Origin: Mesorhizobium sp.
GTDB taxonomy: Bacteria; Pseudomonadota; Alphaproteobacteria; Rhizobiales; Rhizobiaceae
DNA: 61,636 nt
Direction of reading: 5' to 3'
Assembly: GCA_004020545.1 (NCBI GenBank)
Contig: SAQE01000036.1
Coordinates: forward strand, 1 to 61,636
Position 1 is the stretch's first letter. Every line of letters begins with the position of its first letter. Positions 26,706-35,044 of this stretch are shown here, piece after piece. The notes under the pieces were generated by a model, which saw only the letters and a program-made list of their open reading frames with translations, was not told the DNA's origin and ran no database searches. A program made the position numbers and the translations under genes.

Positions 26706-28003
26706 TGCTGAACCTGCTTGTTCGCCGATTTGGTAGGATCGATGGTGTTGTCGACGGCAACGGACATGCCGTTGAAGAGCCGGTTCTGGCCGGCGGTGAC
26801 GACCTGGTCGCCTGCCTTCAGACCCTCGGGGATCTCGACCATGCCGTTGTTGCGGCGGCCGAGCTTGACGAACACCTGCGACAGAACGAGCGCCGGCTGC
26901 TGCCCGGCTTCGGCCGGCTTCTGAGCGTTGTCGGCGGGCTTTGCGGCATTGTCGGCGGACTTTGCCGTGTCGGAGGCCGGCTTCGAGGCATCGGCCTGCG
27001 GCTTGGCGGCGTCGCCGGCCGGCTTCTCGGCGCCGGTCTTCTGGTGATCCGGTTTGGCCGGCGCCGCAGCGCCACCCTCGGCAGGCTTTGCCGGAACAAC
27101 AACGAAAACGAAGTCGCCGTAAAGGCTCGACGTCACCGCCGTCTGCGGCACCGAGATCACGTTGTTTTCCTCCGGCAGCTCGACGCGGATCTGCACGAAC
27201 TGGCCGGGGGTCAGCCTGCCCTCCGGGTTGGCGACCTCGCCGCGGATCGATACCAGGCGGCTTGCCGGGTCGATCTTGGGATCGATGCCGCGAATGGAGC
27301 CGGCAAAGGGCATGTCGGCCACGCTGCCGCCGATCCGCACCGTCTGACCGATCTTCAGCAACGGCAGCTGCTGCTCGGGCACCGTGAAGTCGACCCGCAT
27401 CGTGTCCAGGTCCTGCAGCGTGACCACCGAGTTGCCCGGCGCGAGATACTGGCCGATGTCGATCCTCGGAATGCCGACCGTGCCGTTGAAGGGCGCCGCG
27501 AGCTGTTTCTGATCGAGCACGGCCTGCAGCTTGTTCACCTGCGCGGCCGAAGCGGTCGCCGCCGCGCGCGCGGCGTCAAGCGTCGCGTCGGTGCCGACGC
27601 CACGCCGCTGCAATTCCAGCGCACGGGTCAGGGCCGCCTGATCGGACGCGGCCTGCGCCTTCTGCGCCGCCAGATCGGCCTTCTCGACGGCGTCGTCAAG
27701 CTGCAGCAGCACGGCGTCGGCCGCGACCTTCTGGTTGGCGTGGAAGAGGATGTCCTTAACGATGCCGGTCGTCTCGACGGTCAAGTCGACGCCGCGCACG
27801 GCGTTGACGGTGCCGATCGCCTCGATGCCCGGCGTCCAGTTCGAGGGTCTCGCGACGACGGTCGAGACGGTCGCGGCCGGCGGCTTCATGGTGGCGAAAA
27901 ACTGCTTGATGCCGTTGTCGCGCAGGATGTTGAAGCCGACGATACCGACGCACACCAGAGCGAGCAGAAGCAGGAATACGGTGATGATGATAAAGCGCTT
28001 CAC
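26702..28003 (-). CDS. RND efflux periplasmic adaptor (HlyD/MFP family) with low-complexity insert
   Basis: A 433-residue membrane-fusion protein with an N-terminal anchor (MKRFIIITVFLLLLALVCVG), lipoyl-like and alpha-hairpin parts (about 60-180) and a beta-barrel. Unusually, near residues 315-385 the barrel is interrupted by about 70 residues rich in Ala, Lys, Pro and Asp with a repeating AAKPAD/DAKSAD pattern. The GTG at 28003 has an AGGGG site eight bases upstream and is preferred over the ATG further upstream. It links the pump to the outer membrane. Confidence 0.88.
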   Translation of the reverse strand: MKRFIIITVFLLLLALVCVGIVGFNILRDNGIKQFFATMKPPAATVSTVVARPSNWTPGIEAIGTVNAVRGVDLTVETTGIVKDILFHANQKVAADAVLLQLDDAVEKADLAAQKAQAASDQAALTRALELQRRGVGTDATLDAARAAATASAAQVNKLQAVLDQKQLAAPFNGTVGIPRIDIGQYLAPGNSVVTLQDLDTMRVDFTVPEQQLPLLKIGQTVRIGGSVADMPFAGSIRGIDPKIDPASRLVSIRGEVANPEGRLTPGQFVQIRVELPEENNVISVPQTAVTSSLYGDFVFVVVPAKPAEGGAAAPAKPDHQKTGAEKPAGDAAKPQADASKPASDTAKSADNAAKPADNAQKPAEAGQQPALVLSQVFVKLGRRNNGMVEIPEGLKAGDQVVTAGQNRLFNGMSVAVDNTIDPTKSANKQVQQ

Positions 28004-28083
28004 GGACAGTCCCCTCGGGCCGGCAAAACGAATGCCGGGACACATACCGACGATGCGTCCCGATTTCAAATTTCGGGCGCTTT

Positions 28084-28111
28084 ACTGTACCGTCTGGACG
28101 GTCTTGTCAAT
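28084..28111 (-). promoter_or_regulatory. RND operon promoter with TetR operator in the spacer
   Basis: Reading toward the adaptor gene: a consensus TTGACA (28106-28111), 16-base spacer, and TACAGT (28084-28089). The spacer holds a perfect inverted repeat, ACCGTC-TG-GACGGT (28089-28102). A dimeric repressor bound here would block RNA polymerase. The divergent TetR gene begins about 40 bases away, so it may be autoregulated. Confidence 0.7.
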
Positions 28112-28143
28112 TCCGCATAAGCTAATGTAAGGGGGAAGGCGTG

Positions 28144-28677
28144 ATGAAAGCTCGCAGGGCAAATTCGCGCGACAGGATACTTGCGGCGGCCGCCGACGTG
28201 GCGCGCGAGGCGGGCCCCGGAAGCCTGTCGCTCGACGCCGTCGCCAGCCGCGCTGGTGTCTCCAAGGGCGGCCTGCTCTACAATTTCCCGACCAAGGCCA
28301 AGCTGATGCAGGGGCTGGTCGAGAACTACCTCAAGGAGTTCGAGCAGGCGCTCGAAACGCGTGTCGCAGAAGGCGGCCATGAAGGCGCGCTCTCGGCCTA
28401 TATCGAGCTTTCGGCCGACGATTGCGAGAAACCAAAACCTTCGGCTTCGTGGATGTTTTCCGCGATCGCCGAGGATCCGGATTTCCTGGCGCCGATAAAG
28501 GCGTTCAAGCGGCAGCTCTTCGAACGGCTGAAAGGGGAGACGGACGACCTCGGCTCGCTGCTGGTCTGCTTCCTCGCCATCGAGGGACTGCGCAGCATGA
28601 ATCTTTTCGATTCCGACGTGCTCTCGCCGGAGGAGCACAAGCTCCTGGTTTCCTCGCTTCTCAAGATAGCCGGATAG
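28144..28677 (+). CDS. TetR/AcrR-family repressor of the RND pump
   Basis: A 177-residue TetR protein. The helix-turn-helix is SLDAVASRAGVSKGGLLYNFPTKAKL (about residues 31-56). The remaining effector domain is short. A GTG at 28141 immediately precedes the ATG. A GGGGGAAGG site lies upstream. Divergent orientation to the adaptor-pump operon and the operator between them mark it as the local repressor; induction would follow binding of a pump substrate. Confidence 0.87.
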   Translation: MKARRANSRDRILAAAADVAREAGPGSLSLDAVASRAGVSKGGLLYNFPTKAKLMQGLVENYLKEFEQALETRVAEGGHEGALSAYIELSADDCEKPKPSASWMFSAIAEDPDFLAPIKAFKRQLFERLKGETDDLGSLLVCFLAIEGLRSMNLFDSDVLSPEEHKLLVSSLLKIAG

Positions 28678-28758
28678 GTTGCAGGGCGTCACACCAGCTT
28701 CATCCTGGGGACATAGCGTCTTCCCGGTTCTTTGCTGCAATGCAAATGGAGTGGGACA

Positions 28759-30360
28759 ATGGTGGACGTGGTTTCCAGTGAGGCGGGGATTCCGAGACCG
28801 GATCATCCGTTGGAACATTCAAGCGGGGCGAAGTGGTTCCTGCCTGCCTTCGGCGTGCTGGTCCTGGCCGGCATTATCTATGTCGGCTATGCACTGAGCC
28901 AGGACTTGGCGGTCGCCAAGACGGTGCCTTGGATCCTGCTCGGCATCGCCCTGCTGATCGCGCTCGGCTTCAAATTCGTCAACGGCTTCCACGATACCGC
29001 CAACGCGGTGGCGACGGTCATCTACACCCGTTCCCTGCCGGCGGAATTCGCCGTCATGTGGTCGGGTGTATTCAATTTCCTCGGCGTCTTGACCTCGAGC
29101 GGCGCGGTCGCCTTCGGCATCCTGTCGCTGCTGCCGGTCGAACTCATCCTGCAGGTCGGTTCGTCCTCCGGCTTCGCCATGGTGTTCGCCTTGCTGGTCG
29201 CGGCGATCCTGTGGAACCTCGGCACTTGGTTCCTCGGCCTGCCTGCGTCGAGCTCGCACACGATGGTCGGCTCGATCATCGGCGTAGGCCTCGCCAACCA
29301 GTTCATGGCGCCGGCCGGAAGCGCCACCAGCGGCGTCGAGTGGGGACAGGCAACCAATGTCGGCATGTCCCTGCTAGTCTCGCCCCTCGTCGGCTTTTTC
29401 GCCGCCGCCATTCTGCTCTATGTGATGAAGCTCCTCGTGCGCAATCCGGCACTCTATGAGGCGCCGAAGGGCAACACCCCGCCGCCGTGGTGGATTCGCG
29501 CGCTGCTCATCTTCACCTGCACCGGCGTCAGCTTCGCGCATGGCTCCAATGACGGCCAGAAGGGCATGGGCCTGATCATGCTGATCCTGATCGGCGTGGT
29601 GCCGACCGCCTATGCGCTCAACCGCACGCCCGACATCAACTATCTCGACGCCTACAAGTCGGCTTCCGCCGCCGTCGAGCAGTCGCTGGGCAAATACGTC
29701 AAGCCGGGCGTCACCGTCACGGATGCCAAGGCCGCGGTTCAAGAGGCTGTCCGCTCCAAGAGCTGGAGCGATCAGACGACGCTCGCGCTGCAGACCTACA
29801 TCCACGATACGACCGCCGGGCTGCAGCCCTACGCGACCGTCGACAAGGTTCCGACCGACCTGGTCAGCAACGCCCGCAACGACATCTATCTGATCGGCGA
29901 GGCGCTGAAGCTGATCGACAAGAAGAAGCTGCTGCCGATGCAGGACGCTGACCTGCAGGCGGTGACGAGATACCACAAGGCAGTCGACAACGCGACGAAG
30001 TTCATCCCGCTCTGGGTCAAGATCGCCGTGGCGCTGGCGCTCGGCCTCGGCACCATGGTCGGCTGGAAGCGCATCGTTGTCACCGTCGGCGAGAAGATCG
30101 GCAAGAGCCACCTGACTTATGGCCAGGGCGCCGCAGCCGAGCTGGTCGCGATGGTCACGATCGGCATGGCCGACCGCCTCGGCCTGCCGGTGTCGACCAC
30201 CCACGTGCTGTCGTCGGGCGTTGCCGGCACGATGGCAGCGAACGGCTCCGGCCTGCAGTGGGCGACCGTGCGCAACCTTTTGCTCGCCTGGGTGCTGACG
30301 CTGCCCTGCTCGATCGCGCTGGCCTTCGGGCTGTTCGTGGTCTTCCGCCAGGTGTTCTGA
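28759..30360 (+). CDS. Inorganic phosphate transporter, Pit family
   Basis: A 533-residue low-affinity phosphate/proton symporter. The two duplicated Pit signatures are present: GFKFVNGFHDTANAVATVIY with the following GLPASSSHTMVGSIIG, and the second-half FAHGSNDGQKGMGL with GLPVSTTHVLSSGVAG. The middle (about residues 295-430) is a long hydrophilic loop. ATG 28759 is chosen because GGAG lies eight bases upstream; an ATG at 28732 lacks one. It ends at a strong terminator. No PhoU-like partner is adjacent. Confidence 0.92.
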   Translation: MVDVVSSEAGIPRPDHPLEHSSGAKWFLPAFGVLVLAGIIYVGYALSQDLAVAKTVPWILLGIALLIALGFKFVNGFHDTANAVATVIYTRSLPAEFAVMWSGVFNFLGVLTSSGAVAFGILSLLPVELILQVGSSSGFAMVFALLVAAILWNLGTWFLGLPASSSHTMVGSIIGVGLANQFMAPAGSATSGVEWGQATNVGMSLLVSPLVGFFAAAILLYVMKLLVRNPALYEAPKGNTPPPWWIRALLIFTCTGVSFAHGSNDGQKGMGLIMLILIGVVPTAYALNRTPDINYLDAYKSASAAVEQSLGKYVKPGVTVTDAKAAVQEAVRSKSWSDQTTLALQTYIHDTTAGLQPYATVDKVPTDLVSNARNDIYLIGEALKLIDKKKLLPMQDADLQAVTRYHKAVDNATKFIPLWVKIAVALALGLGTMVGWKRIVVTVGEKIGKSHLTYGQGAAAELVAMVTIGMADRLGLPVSTTHVLSSGVAGTMAANGSGLQWATVRNLLLAWVLTLPCSIALAFGLFVVFRQVF

Positions 30361-30385
30361 GCAGAACGCAAGAGCGCTTGAACGA

Positions 30386-30418
30386 AAGGCAGCGCCGGCG
30401 ACCGGCGCTGCCTTTTTT
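30386..30418 (+). terminator. Rho-independent terminator after the phosphate transporter
   Basis: AAGGCAGCGCCGG (30386-30398) and CCGGCGCTGCCTT (30402-30414) form a perfect 13-base stem with a three-base loop, followed by a T-tract. Confidence 0.95.
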
Positions 30419-30452
30419 GCTTGATGGCTATCCTCGAAACGCAGGCGGGACA

Positions 30453-30617
30453 GCACCCCCCTCTGTCCTGCCGGACATCTCCCCCGCAAGGGGGGAGATT
30501 GGCGGCTTAGGCGCCGCGCCCTTCTTTCAACGTCGACAATTGGCGAAAGCTGCGCAACATCCGATCTCCCCCCTTGCGGGGGAGATGGCCGGCAGTGAAG
30601 GAACTCGACGGGTGCTC
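30453..30617. repeat. Palindromic intergenic repeat element, type 1 copy B
   Basis: Left arm AGCACCCCCCTCTG followed by TCCTGCCGGACATCTCCCC, right part GGGGGAGATGGCCGGCAG with a decayed GGGTGCT end. It contains its own smaller hairpins (CCCCCGCAAGGGGGG). The left arm is nearly identical to copy A at 2752, while the centres differ. Confidence 0.78.
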
Positions 30618-30659
30618 GTCAGTTAGTGGAACCGGCTCGTCGAATTTCCTTACGAGACC

Positions 30660-31820
30660 CTACGTCGGATCTTCGCGGTGCAGGTCGTGGATAGCCACGC
30701 CTTCGACGTTGGTCGGCAGCATCAGCCACTGCTTGTGGCGCAGCGTGCGTTCGGTGTCCTCCAGGCCCATCTCCCAGTGCTCGCGCATCGAGGTTCCCGA
30801 GAACTCATAGTCCTTGGCGTGGCCCTCATAGCCTTTGTGCTGGTAGATCAGATGGACGATGTTGACGACGCCCGCGTCCGAATAGTCGGCGATAAGTTCC
30901 CTCTCGCCGTCCCTGAGCTCATCCGGCGGAACGCGCTTCAGCGCATCGAGAAGCTTCATCTTGAGCGCATGGATGCGCTGGAAATTATCGGTGTTCTGGC
31001 GCGTGCGGCTCGAATACATGATGTCCTTGTGGCGCGACAGCACGTCGGCCATGCCGCGCGGCAGGGCGCCGCGTGCGCTGAACAGGTCGACCTGGAACAC
31101 CAGCGAGGAGCGGTCCTCTTCCTGGTCGAGCAGGTATTGCAGCGGCGTGTTGGAGACGATGCCGCCGTCCCAATAGTACTCGCCCTCGATGCGGACCGAG
31201 GGGAAGGCCGGCGGCAGCGCGCCGCTCGCCATGATGTGCTCCGGCCCGATGCGGACCTTCTCGGTGTCGAAATAGACGAAGTTGCCGGTCCTGACGTTGA
31301 CCGCGCCGACGCTCAAGCGCTTCTTGCCGTCGTTCAGCACATCGAAGTCGATCAGGCTCTCCAGCGTGTCCTTCAACTCGGCGGTGTCGTAGAAGCTGGT
31401 GGCACCCTCGGCACCCGACAGCTCCAACCATGGATTGGGATTGCGCGGCTTGAAGAAGCCGGGCTGGCCCATCATCATCGTCATCCACGACGAGGTGCGG
31501 TTGCGGATGTCGCGATAGATGTCGCCTTCGGGCGTATAGGCCCAGATCTTGCGGCCGGAGATCGTCTGCCAGAACTGCTCCAGGCGCTGCAGGCGCCGGC
31601 TCGGCTCGTTGCCGGCGATGATCGATGCGTTGATGGCGCCGATCGAAACGCCGGAGAGCCAGGTCGGCTCGCAGCCGGCATCGGAAAGCGCCTGATAGAC
31701 CCCTGCCTGATAGGCGCCCAGCGCGCCGCCGCCCTGGAACACCAGGGCGATGCGGTCATACTGCGCCGAAATCTCCTGGATGGTGGCGGCGACCGCCTTG
31801 TTTCGGGTCCGTTCAAGCAC
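30660..31820 (-). CDS. Patatin-like phospholipase family protein (with C-terminal DUF3734-type region)
   Basis: A 386-residue serine hydrolase. The oxyanion loop is [13 protein letters not shown], the nucleophile is S59 in GVSIGA, and the catalytic aspartate is D218 in [10 protein letters not shown]. The C-terminal part beyond the patatin domain matches the extended form seen beside hydroxybutyrate dehydrogenase genes. GTG 31820 is chosen: GGAG lies seven bases upstream and it overlaps the decarboxylase stop as GTGCTTGA. It may release 3-hydroxybutyrate from polymer or act on phospholipid; context favours polyhydroxybutyrate metabolism, which is inference. Confidence 0.85.
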   Translation of the reverse strand: MLERTRNKAVAATIQEISAQYDRIALVFQGGGALGAYQAGVYQALSDAGCEPTWLSGVSIGAINASIIAGNEPSRRLQRLEQFWQTISGRKIWAYTPEGDIYRDIRNRTSSWMTMMMGQPGFFKPRNPNPWLELSGAEGATSFYDTAELKDTLESLIDFDVLNDGKKRLSVGAVNVRTGNFVYFDTEKVRIGPEHIMASGALPPAFPSVRIEGEYYWDGGIVSNTPLQYLLDQEEDRSSLVFQVDLFSARGALPRGMADVLSRHKDIMYSSRTRQNTDNFQRIHALKMKLLDALKRVPPDELRDGERELIADYSDAGVVNIVHLIYQHKGYEGHAKDYEFSGTSMREHWEMGLEDTERTLRHKQWLMLPTNVEGVAIHDLHREDPT

Positions 31821-32601
31821 GAGCTTTCTCCGGCTGGATTGCGCTGGTCGCGGAGTGGCTGCGGTCCGCGAGATAGTCATGAACCACTTCGCCAAGCCCG
31901 AGCGTCAGATCGGCGGTGAAATGAACGGCCGAGACGACCTCGAGCACCGGCAGCTTAGCCACGTCGGCCATGACATGGGGCCGAAGGTCGAGCGCGGCCG
32001 GCGCGGTCCAGGCTTCCTTCAGCGTCACATCGGTCAGGTAGTAGCGCACCAGCTCGCAGATGCGCGGGCTTCCGTCGACGTGCGGGATGATCTTGATCAG
32101 GAAGTTGGGCGAGGCGAGCGAGGCCAGCACGGAATCGTGGTCGGCCTCCCGGTGCTTGTAGCCCATGGTGCCGGTAGCGCAGAGCACGCTGCCGTAGTGC
32201 AGCGTGCCAACCACCACTTCGCCTTCATGCACGATCTTGGGGCTGGCGAGCTTCTTCGGGAAGCCCCACAGCTCGCGGCCGCCGGCGATCGGTGCGTCAT
32301 CGTCGAGATACATGGAATGGACATAGCCGCCATGCTGCCCGCCAAAGCGGACAGGAATTACCTGGCCGGTCTCGGTGTAGTCGCCGAAGCCGGTCGAATC
32401 CGGCATGCGGATGAACTCGTACTTGACCAGCGGCTCATCGATCTCCAGCGGCGCCGGCACCACCGCCTCCAGCGCTTCGCGCGTCGTGCGGTAGGTGATG
32501 ATGATGTATTCGCGGTCGAAGAAACGATAGGGGCCGGGCGGGAAGGAAGGGTTGGTGAGCGGCATCGCATAGGCGCGCTTCACGACATCGTCGATTTCCA
32601 A
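31813..32601 (-). CDS. adc: Acetoacetate decarboxylase
   Basis: A 262-residue enzyme closely matching the clostridial family along its whole length ([37 protein letters not shown]). The Schiff-base lysine pair is K116/K117 in GFPKKL, the same place as in characterised enzymes. It converts acetoacetate to acetone and carbon dioxide. TTG 32601 is chosen since it fits the family N-terminus and has a GGGTGA site; an ATG at 32670 lies inside the palindrome upstream and is unlikely. Coupled to the patatin gene. Confidence 0.88.
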   Translation of the reverse strand: MEIDDVVKRAYAMPLTNPSFPPGPYRFFDREYIIITYRTTREALEAVVPAPLEIDEPLVKYEFIRMPDSTGFGDYTETGQVIPVRFGGQHGGYVHSMYLDDDAPIAGGRELWGFPKKLASPKIVHEGEVVVGTLHYGSVLCATGTMGYKHREADHDSVLASLASPNFLIKIIPHVDGSPRICELVRYYLTDVTLKEAWTAPAALDLRPHVMADVAKLPVLEVVSAVHFTADLTLGLGEVVHDYLADRSHSATSAIQPEKARA

Positions 32602-32665
32602 GCTATTCACCCATCGGTTGAGGAATGACACACGCGAGACGCGCAGGGGGAGAATGTTGCACGGC

Positions 32666-32689
32666 ACCATGACAGTGCCATGTCATGGT
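32666..32689. promoter_or_regulatory. Perfect 24-bp inverted repeat between adc and bdhA
   Basis: Nine-base arms ACCATGACA and TGTCATGGT flank a six-base spacer GTGCCA. It lies 65 bases before the decarboxylase start and about 140 bases before the divergent dehydrogenase. No A- or T-tract is present, so it is more like an operator than a terminator. The cognate regulator is not encoded nearby. Confidence 0.55.
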
Positions 32690-32826
32690 CCTCGGGCGCC
32701 AGCCTGATGGCTCTCGGACAGCATCACAACATTGTAATCGCAACGACATATGGCCATGGCATTGTCATGCTGCGGCGCACAAACTATGTGCCTGCATAGT
32801 CCCTCCCACCTGTCGCGAGATTTTTC

Positions 32827-33615
32827 ATGGGTTCCCTATCTTCGAAGAATGCGCTGGTCACCGGCTCGACCAGCGGCATCGGGCTTGCAATCGCCCGCGC
32901 CTTTGCCGCCGAGGGCGCCAACGTCACCATCAACGGGCTCGGTGACGCCGCGGCCATCGAGCAGGAGCGTGTCGGCATCGAGAAGGATTTCGGCGTTAAG
33001 TGCCGCTATTCAGGCGCCAACATGATGGACGGCGCCGCGGTCACCGCCATGATCCACGAGGCCGAAGAGGCATTCGGCAGCCTCGACATCCTGGTCAACA
33101 ATGCCGGCATCCAGCATGTCGCGCCGATCGACGAGTTTCCCGACGACAAATGGGAGGCGATCATCCGCATCAACCTGCTGGCTGCCTTCTATGCCATCAA
33201 GGCGGCGCTGCCCGGCATGAAGAGCCGCAAATGGGGCCGCATCATCAACACGGCCTCGGCGCATGCGCTGGTCGCCTCGCCGTTCAAGTCGGCTTACGTC
33301 TCGGCCAAGCACGGCATTGCCGGCCTGACCAAGACGGTGGCGCTGGAAGTCGCGCAGGACGGCATCACCGTCAACGCGATCGCCCCCGGCTATGTCTGGA
33401 CGCCGCTGGTCGAGAAGCAGATCCCCGACACGATGAAGGCGCGCGGCATGACCGAGGAGCAGGTCAAGCACGACGTGCTGCTCGCCGCACAGCCGACCAA
33501 GGAGTTCGTCACCGTCGAGGAGCTTGCCGCGCTGACGCTCTTCCTATGCTCGGATGCCGCCAGGCAGATGACCGGCACGACCTTGCCGATGGATGGCGGC
33601 TGGACGGCGCAGTAA
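32827..33615 (+). CDS. bdhA: 3-hydroxybutyrate dehydrogenase (short-chain dehydrogenase)
   Basis: A 262-residue SDR. The NAD motif is TGSTSGIGLAIA, then NNAGIQHVAPIDEFP, and the catalytic serine, tyrosine and lysine lie in TASAHALVASPFKSAYVSAKHG. The QHVAPIDEF and PGYVWTPLVEKQI segments are diagnostic of 3-hydroxybutyrate dehydrogenases. It oxidises 3-hydroxybutyrate to acetoacetate, the substrate of the divergent decarboxylase. Together with the patatin these genes make a route from stored polymer toward acetoacetate and acetone. Confidence 0.92.
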   Translation: MGSLSSKNALVTGSTSGIGLAIARAFAAEGANVTINGLGDAAAIEQERVGIEKDFGVKCRYSGANMMDGAAVTAMIHEAEEAFGSLDILVNNAGIQHVAPIDEFPDDKWEAIIRINLLAAFYAIKAALPGMKSRKWGRIINTASAHALVASPFKSAYVSAKHGIAGLTKTVALEVAQDGITVNAIAPGYVWTPLVEKQIPDTMKARGMTEEQVKHDVLLAAQPTKEFVTVEELAALTLFLCSDAARQMTGTTLPMDGGWTAQ

Positions 33616-33713
33616 GCGCGCTTCCCTAAAGGGGGCGCTGTCGCGGCGCAAGGCTTAACTCGCGCTGCTTCCTACTATCCTTCCCCTGGCGCAGTCCGTG
33701 CCGGTCCCCATGG

Positions 33714-34910
33714 CTATTGAAGTCGCCCGTAGTGGCTCAGGACGAGGCCGACGGCTCCAAGCAGCACATCGTTTTCGGTATGCTTGCCGATGATTATTCG
33801 CGTGCGCCTGTCGGGGGCGACGTCCCGCGCCTTGATTAGGGTGTGCCGTTCATAGGCTGCAATGAGCGGCGTAAGCAGGATGTCGCCGGCGAGCGCCATG
33901 CGTCCTCCGATGATGATGAGAGGCGGGTTCAGAACGGATCCAATCATGCCCAGGCCGCGGCCCGCCATTTCGGCCGTATCCTCGATCATGCGCAATGCTC
34001 CGACATCCCCCTGCTCGGCCATGCGGATCACGTCGTCCATCGTGACGCGCCGGCCCGTCACGCGCGCGATCTGCTCCAATGGCCGGTTGAAGCTGGCGTA
34101 GAGTTCCAGGCAGCCTCGATTGCCGCAGCGGCAAAGATCGCCCGATGGATCGATGCTCATGTGACCGAATTCGCCCGCGCCGCCGGCAATTCCGGTCACG
34201 ACGCGTCCGTGCTGGACGATCGCGCCGCCGACCCCGAGGTCGATCTTGAACAGGACAAAGTCCTCGTAACCGACGGCGGCGCCCCACATCATCTCGGCAA
34301 TGGCGGCGCAGTTGCTTTCATTGGCTGCGAAGATCGGCTGCTCCAGCACCGGCCCAAAGACATGTCGGATGTTGACGCCAGCCCAAGTGGGAACGATGCT
34401 GGCCCGCTGGACGAAGCCTTCGGGGCTGACCGGTCCCGACACAGAAACCCCGACACCCAGGAGGCCGGACGCAGACAAGCTGTTCTCCTCGTAGCATTGC
34501 GCGATCGCTGCCTTGGTGAGCTTTGCCGCCCGGTCCGGAGGATAGTCCAGGCCGAGGGGGATAATTTTTTCAGAAATGAATGAATGCGAGACGTCGGCCA
34601 CAGCGACCCGAATCTCGTCGAGACTAAGATGAACGCCAACGCAGGTGCCGGCTTCAGGATTGAGCGTCAGCGTCGCCGGCGGCCGGCCGACGCCCTTGGT
34701 CGTTTCGTCAGCCGCCGCCAGTTCCACCACGATCCCTGACTTCTTCAGGCCAGTCAAAGCCGTCGAGACGGTCGAGCGGGCCAAGCCGGTGAGCCGGGCG
34801 ATCTGCGCGGCGGAAATGGCGCCGCGCTGGCTGAGACAGCGGACAATCAGACTTTCAGGCGTGCCCGGAGGTTGACCGTCCAGCAGCGATCTAAGCAGGC
34901 TTTTTGTCAT
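33714..34910 (-). CDS. ROK-family transcriptional repressor
   Basis: A 398-residue regulator: N-terminal winged helix (ISAAQIARLTGLARSTVSTAL) followed by a ROK sugar-kinase-like domain. The zinc motif CxCGxxGCxE is seen as CRCGNRGCLE. The ATP loop region (LGVGGAIVQHG) is partly retained. ROK repressors release DNA on binding sugars or sugar phosphates. ATG 34910 is chosen over an in-frame 40-residue upstream extension. It is divergent from the broken sugar-binding-protein gene and is the likely local regulator. Confidence 0.88.
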   Translation of the reverse strand: MTKSLLRSLLDGQPPGTPESLIVRCLSQRGAISAAQIARLTGLARSTVSTALTGLKKSGIVVELAAADETTKGVGRPPATLTLNPEAGTCVGVHLSLDEIRVAVADVSHSFISEKIIPLGLDYPPDRAAKLTKAAIAQCYEENSLSASGLLGVGVSVSGPVSPEGFVQRASIVPTWAGVNIRHVFGPVLEQPIFAANESNCAAIAEMMWGAAVGYEDFVLFKIDLGVGGAIVQHGRVVTGIAGGAGEFGHMSIDPSGDLCRCGNRGCLELYASFNRPLEQIARVTGRRVTMDDVIRMAEQGDVGALRMIEDTAEMAGRGLGMIGSVLNPPLIIIGGRMALAGDILLTPLIAAYERHTLIKARDVAPDRRTRIIIGKHTENDVLLGAVGLVLSHYGRLQ

Positions 34911-34951
34911 TTTTGTCTTAAAACTCCTTGACTGTCGATCGTATTTGATCA

Positions 34952-34969
34952 TTCTAGAAAAAACTAGAG
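34952..34969. promoter_or_regulatory. Candidate ROK operator, TTCTAG-A6-CTAGAG
   Basis: TCTAG (34953-34957) and CTAGA (34964-34968) flank six A bases in the intergenic region between the ROK gene and the sugar importer. ROK regulators often recognise such A-tract-centred palindromes. The assignment is inferred from position. Confidence 0.4.
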
Positions 34970-35044
34970 ACTTTCTGCGATCGGCGGGCGGTCTCGACGA
35001 AACGGTCGTGATGAACCGTGCTGAAATCAAATGGGAGTGAGACG

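Noticed and set aside
32670-32670. ATG 32670 as start of acetoacetate decarboxylase
   Set aside because: It lies inside the 24-bp palindrome and adds 23 residues not found in the family; TTG 32601 fits better.
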